DNA of 64,000 nucleotides from Ceratotherium simum simum (Eukaryota; Chordata; Mammalia; Perissodactyla; Rhinocerotidae), in the NCBI RefSeq assembly GCF_000283155.1, contig NW_004454291.1, positions 104,258 through 168,257 of the forward strand. Reading direction: 5' to 3'. The position numbers were made by a program, and so were the translations under genes. Shown here piece after piece: positions 48,780-64,000 of this stretch; position 1 is the first letter of the stretch; each line of letters begins with the position of its first letter. The notes beneath the pieces were generated by a model that ran no database searches, was not told where the DNA came from, and saw only the letters and a program-made list of their open reading frames with translations.

Positions 48780-49300
48780 TGATTTTGTCCGCCACGCCTG
48801 GGGATGAAAACCCAGGACGAGGGGGCCCAGGTGGGGCACGCAGAGGCATCTTATCCCAGTGCGGAACCAAAACGTCATTCCCTTCCCGCGTGGATCCAGG
48901 GCTGTCTCTGCCAGGAGACGCACATCCTATGGCCGAGGCTGGGACGAAGGACAGAGATACCGACCCTCCTCCACCCCACCCGGGGGCGGTCGTGGCGAGA
49001 GGGATCGTGGAACACAGCCGTACACATCCACCTCTGTCCCCTCCCGTCCTCCCCGGCCGGACCCACGTCTCACCGTGAACCCCGGAGAAGTCTGGGGTGC
49101 TGGGATAGAAAAGGGAGGTGACCCTAGGAATCGAGGGACACTGGACTTCCAGGCAGGCCCCAGAGAAAGCGGCACAGAAGCCGGAAGTGCGTCACAACCG
49201 TCATCCGAGTCTGTGCTGTGCTTCGGGGGCCTCTCTAGGAACGCGGGAGGACTTTGCGTCCTTGTTCTCCAATCGGAGAGTTGGGCTTCGGGGACCCCTT
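48780..49300 (-). promoter_or_regulatory. FAM200A: FAM200A CpG-island promoter and likely exon 1
   Basis: CpG-rich block 2.4 kb upstream of the FAM200A coding exon. On the minus strand, in order: CCGATTGG (inverted CCAAT, 49270 region), CCTCCCGCGTTCCTAGAGA (49250-49232), TGTGACGCACTTCCG (49196-49182, a CRE half-site joined to an ETS site) and donor GTGAGAC after CACG (exon end at 49074). This places a short untranslated first exon at roughly 49200-49074. The layout matches the orphan block at 25.57 kb. Confidence 0.7.
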
Positions 49301-51930
49301 GCCTCAGCTCAGCTTTTCCCGTCCGGGAAAAGGGGGTTAAGTTTCCCTTTATACCGTCCTCCTCAGATACTTATATTTCTCCTATTTTTCTTATTGATGG
49401 CAGTAATCACAATAATTCCTGTTATTTTCAAACAATACTTAGTGATTGTGTCTGTGGCAGAGGAACTGAAACAAAGATGTAGACAGAGGAAGATCAAAGT
49501 GAAGTCAAGGGTGAATGGTTTCATAAAACGGAAGTGGCTGCTTCTCTAGGGACCCTGATTACATACTGGCACTTGAATGGGCAGTATTTTCAAATACTTG
49601 ATCTATGGGCAAGAGATATTCTTTCCAATAGTAGATACTTATAAGATTCTGAGCTAGCTGAATGTTTCCAGGGAGTTTTCAGAGTAACAAGAGTGGAACT
49701 ACTATAGAAAGTTGAATTTGAGGCATTTTTGCTGTCAAAGTGCTATCACAATAATTATGGCTTTTACTATTACTTGATGAGTAGGTCCAGAGACCTCACC
49801 TTCTACAAAACATAACTGAGACCTTGAATGACTGTGACATGACTCTAAGTTCCAAGATAAGTTTGAGCACAATGGAAAAGCCCACAAAAGGAACTGCCAC
49901 CTGTTACAGAGGCTACCAATGATACTGTGATATTCTGAATAACCTTCCAAGCCCTGAATGTTCCGTTCCCATGGAGGGCTGACCGTGCTGTGGTTGCCAT
50001 TGTTTTTCTACTTCCCACACTCTTTTCAGTAATTCACTTTGCTCCTTCATCACTGGCTGGCCTGCTAACCTATGACCCTCCTTGAGGATATCATATTCCC
50101 AGAACTTCTTCCTCCAGATACTTCCTCATATTTCCTTCTAGCATTCCAAGTCATCTCTAAGAACCATTGCATCGTATTTTTCTTCTTTGTTTAAACCAGC
50201 TTTCTCCTCTCTAGCCTACCCCATTTCTTCATTAAAGTGCCTAAAGGGTCCAGTAAGGTAGGTTATTGAATGCAGCTGGCTGGGTATAGGTTTTTGTACT
50301 TATGTAGTGTGTGTGGCAGGGACTGTGGGGGCCTTTATAATAACTCCATTCTTTGCCTACTGATCTCCTGGCACAAAGAACTCAAAGGGGCCTGGTGTTA
50401 TTCTCAGTTTCCACTTTAGTGGGACACTTAATGTACCTCCTAGAAGAAATGTTCTTCTGGAGAATCAGGACCATAACCCAGCAGACTCTAGGTTTGGAGA
50501 TAGGAAGCATAAATTCCACAAGTGGGTTCCCAGGTATGATAGTAATAAGGGTCACTCCTGTTTTGATCCCTTGGTTTCTGTACCCGTGTAGCCTTTCTAT
50601 TGGAGACACAATACCATACATATGTACATTACTGGTTCAATACATATACTGTATCCTGGAGGACATCTCTCCAACTTTGCAAGGTGCTGTATCTTGTATC
50701 AGCAATTCTGCTGAGTCTTTCATATGCCATCCCACAGTTCTATCAGGCTAGCTGCTTTTGGGTGATGAGTAAGCACCATGAATTCTATGGTTACAAGCTC
50801 ATTGTCACACATCCTTGACTATAAAATGGGTTCCTTGGTTTAAGGTATGTCCAATGGATAAGGCTCCTGTAAGCCCTCAGATGATAGTGCTGGTGGAGGC
50901 AAAGCAGTCAGGGAAGACAAACCCGTATTCAGGGCATGTACCAATTCTGGTGTGATATTTTACTTCTTTTGTATCTATCCACGCCTAGTGCAATGGTGGG
51001 CATATGGGAGAGATGAACGAAGTGCTCAATCCCTTGGGAATATCTGCTTACACATTTTCTTTAAAGCAAATACTTTAAGCTAAAAGCCACAAATTTTATG
51101 AGTTGGTTAACTGTTTCCATGTGTGTCATCTGAAGAACCACTGAAAGAAAACTTTGCTCAAAAGCAAAATAATAGCTACTGTTTCTCACCACTTTGTTAG
51201 GGACTGATGCCTATTGGTGGGACATGTACTCTTAAATGGGTGCCTCCTGTAGTCCTCTCCTGGAGCAAACTGCCTGAGTCAGCTAAAACTTAGACACAAA
51301 GGCACCACTGCCATAGTCTGCTCACCTCTGGGGCAGAAGTGGTTTCCCACCACTCTAGTAATAAGTACAACCTGTGGGGAAATGGCAACTCAGGCAAGAA
51401 CTCCAAACCTATAGCCATCCTAGACTTTAGGAGAGCTGTTATGAAAAGGAGGAAGTAATGTGTCAACTGTTGTCCCAGGAACCTCAACAGAAACAGGAGA
51501 TACACACCCCCAGGGGGTATATTTCCATTCAACACAAGAAGTTTCTAACTGGAGCTGTCCCGCAAGAGATGGACTAAGCAGTGCATTTTCTATCTCTGAT
51601 GCTGACTCCATTGTGACCGGGATACTGTAGACTAGAGAGATTGTGTCACAGTAGGAATTTGCATTACATCTATGATACTCAAAGAGGAAAGAAAGAAAGA
51701 AAGAAGGCATATCAGAATCTCCAAGGGACTGATGTAGTTTAAGTAAGCATACAGAATGCTACACTTTGACTTTTTTTATATTTAATTTGGAATGTCAAAT
51801 GTCATTAAAGGCTAACATTTGATTCGCGAGCTTAAACAAAGGAGTAATATCTAAAGTCCCTTCCAAATCACTTTTTTGATTTTTTAAGAGACTTGCCTGT
51901 CCCTTGCAGATCTAGTTCCACCACAAGACA
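49301..51930. other. Region between the FAM200A and ZNF655 promoters
   Basis: I see no gene here. 50340-51060 reads like a decayed LTR-retroelement interior in reverse (CTGAGTCTTTCATATGCCATC, GGTATGTCCAATGGATAAG), and 49980-50260 has weak L2 wording. A (GAAA)n run lies at 51687-51706. Confidence 0.35.
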
Positions 51931-51936
51931 TCACAT

Positions 51937-53100
51937 TCTGTAAGGATCCCGGAGGTCATAATGCCCTAGGAGCTCCTGTTCTAGCTCCGCCTGCTGTCCC
52001 TGTGCTCCGTGCTTTAGCCCCATTTCTGCACAGTCCACTCTTCCCACCAGGAACGCAGCTCTCTTCCACGCTCAGTTTCTCTCTTCCACTCCAACTTGCT
52101 CAGTGTTCCCTCCTTGCCCCAAGAACCTTAGATTCCGATCCCACGACTTCCTGTGGTCCTCATATCACGGAAGCGCCTTAATCAGTGTATTCTGTACCCC
52201 TGCGCTAGTTCCCGACCGGCCGACTCATGGAAGTCGGACCACTAGGTCTGCCATTCCCCGTCACCACCGACACGCACCCACTTGGGCTGGCACCACCCCG
52301 CGGGCAGTCTCGAGGGTCGGCTGGCGCCAGGGAAGGGCCAGCAGGGGCGCTTTCCCAAGTCCGGAGCTGTCGCCGTCATCATCGCTCTTCCGGCTGCAGA
52401 GGCGCCCACTGGGCTTATCACCGAGGAGGCGTAAGCCGGGACAACGACGTGGAAGAGCCACGCAAACGAGCTTCCGCAGCTCCCAGCCCTCATCCGGGGC
52501 CCGCCCCCCGTCCGTCAGACTCCGCCTCCGGAAGTACCACCGAGAAGCGCCGGCCTCCAAGCGGTCTAGAGCGACCCCTGAAAGGCTGGGGCGCCCCTGC
52601 GAGCGGGGGTGTCCGGGACGGGAAGGCCGACTGGCCCGCCCCTCCGCTCGGGTGAGTCCCCGGAAGCCGTTCTGGGGTCGCGGTGGGGCCAGCGCCTTGC
52701 TTCGCCTCCCGGGAGCGGGAGGAGGCGCCCGGCCTCCGGCGACGGCGGCTTCCGTCCCCAGGAGCGCGCGGGGGCCGGGGTGTGCGGGCCTGTTTCTCCT
52801 CAGCCCGCTTTCGCCCCGACGCCCCACGGACTGAGGGCCCCGCCTGAGGACCCGGTGACCGTGCCCTGGGGTGAGCTGGGTCGCTGTGGCCCGCCTCGCC
52901 CTTGTGGGGCCGCGTCGTCAGCTCGCAGGAAAGTGGGAGGAGGGCAGCGCCGGGCGCGGCCTCTGAGGAGCGGGCGCGGGGCCCTGTCTGAGGGTGGCGG
53001 AAGGGGACGGAACCCTGTCGCGTCCTTGGGTTTGAAGGACGCCAGTGAAAATCTGTTGGAATCGCGGCTCTTCCCCGGGTTACTGTCAGGGTTCTGAGAA
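51937..53100 (+). promoter_or_regulatory. ZNF655: ZNF655 CpG-island promoter
   Basis: A strongly CpG-rich kilobase about 1 kb before the ZNF655 start codon, with an ETS site (TCCGGAAGT near 52528), GC boxes and two good splice donors: GTGAGT at 52652 and GTGAGC at 52868. The first exon most likely ends at 52651. The long open frames here come from base composition. A weaker copy of the cluster's shared element lies at its left edge (51937-51958, minus strand). Confidence 0.7.
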
Positions 53101-53653
53101 AAGGCCTGCCCACCTGGTCTGGGGTAGCGAAGGTCTCTCCCCAAAGTGGGGTTCTGTCAGTCAAGCCCCTTCAGTAATTCAGGGTGGGCTGACAGTGTTA
53201 CCAAGTAATTCCTAAGGGGCCTGCTTTTTAAAAAATGATGAGGAATCATAACTAGCGTGTTTCTCAGGGTATGAATTTGAGCCTTGAAAGAAGTTCGTAA
53301 TTCCAAATATTTTAAATTTTCCACAGAAATCTTTACACTATTAAATTGTACTGTCTTGGGTTTTTGTTTTTGTTTTTGAAATACCACAAATTCTGAATTA
53401 GCAGAGTTCAAACAAATCTGCATACTTGGACCATATGATTTGGGTCTTAAATATTTGAAACTGAATAATATCCCTTTTTCTTTCTGTTGTTTAATGTGGG
53501 TGGTTAATCATTATCAGCTATCTTTTTTTTGAGTGTCTACAATGTGTAAGATACTTTGCTAAGTCCTGAGGGTATAAAATGGTGGGCTGTTTTACTGCAA
53601 TAATTTCTCCTAATCTTACCCCACAGTGATGGTCATTGTCCTCCAGAACAGGC

Positions 53654-64000
<10,347 letters not shown>

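Noticed and set aside
52103..53164. Several long frames (up to 243 codons) on both strands at the ZNF655 island
   Set aside because: They overlap each other in many frames and are rich in Pro, Arg and Gly, as translated CpG islands are. No motif supports any.

Overview
This window is mammalian nuclear DNA, and its repeats point to a perissodactyl, most likely a horse (Equus). Fourteen tRNA-derived SINEs of the equine ERE type are scattered through the first 42 kb. They start GGGGCCGGCCC, carry a B-box GGTTCGGATCCCGGGC and end in tails reading GGATGTTAGCTCAGGGC. They sit among older L1, L2, MIR and LTR relics. The gene order matches the zinc-finger cluster on human 7q22.1 as I remember it: ZKSCAN5, then FAM200A on the opposite strand, then ZNF655.

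Layout. At 1.4-2.8 kb is the CpG-rich ZKSCAN5 promoter. At 3.2-21.7 kb are six coding exons of ZKSCAN5 (+), which join in phase to an 834-residue protein: SCAN domain, variant KRAB box, then two zinc-finger exons holding 4 and 9 fingers. From 21.7 to 44.6 kb is repeat-rich intergenic DNA. It contains two CpG-rich stretches with no gene I can assign: an orphan promoter-like block at 25.57-25.76 kb that is homologous to the ZKSCAN5 promoter, and a CpG island at 39.7-40.6 kb. At 44.7-46.4 kb is the single coding exon of FAM200A (-), a domesticated hAT transposase of 575 residues; its CpG promoter and likely first exon lie at 48.8-49.3 kb. At 52.0-53.1 kb is the CpG island of ZNF655. At 53.65-63.6 kb are its five coding exons (+), joining to a 616-residue protein with a canonical KRAB box and a partly decayed zinc-finger array. 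Fossil fingers continue past the stop to the window edge.

How the genes relate. ZKSCAN5 and ZNF655 are nuclear DNA-binding regulators of the SCAN/KRAB C2H2 class. FAM200A begins with a SCAN-gene-like leader (IVKVEE...) fused in frame to a transposase body that keeps its D, D and E positions but has no BED zinc finger. FAM200A and ZNF655 are head to head, with CpG islands about 3 kb apart. A promoter element, CCTCCCGGATTCCTAGAGA, recurs at ZKSCAN5, at FAM200A, at the orphan block and (weakly) beside ZNF655, which suggests the cluster's promoters share ancestry.

I found no CRISPR, operon, phage or other exotic system; this is a known vertebrate locus. Gene names rest on protein recognition from memory. 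Exon limits come from splice consensus plus reading phase and were not checked against transcripts. Repeat limits are approximate unless target-site duplications are given.
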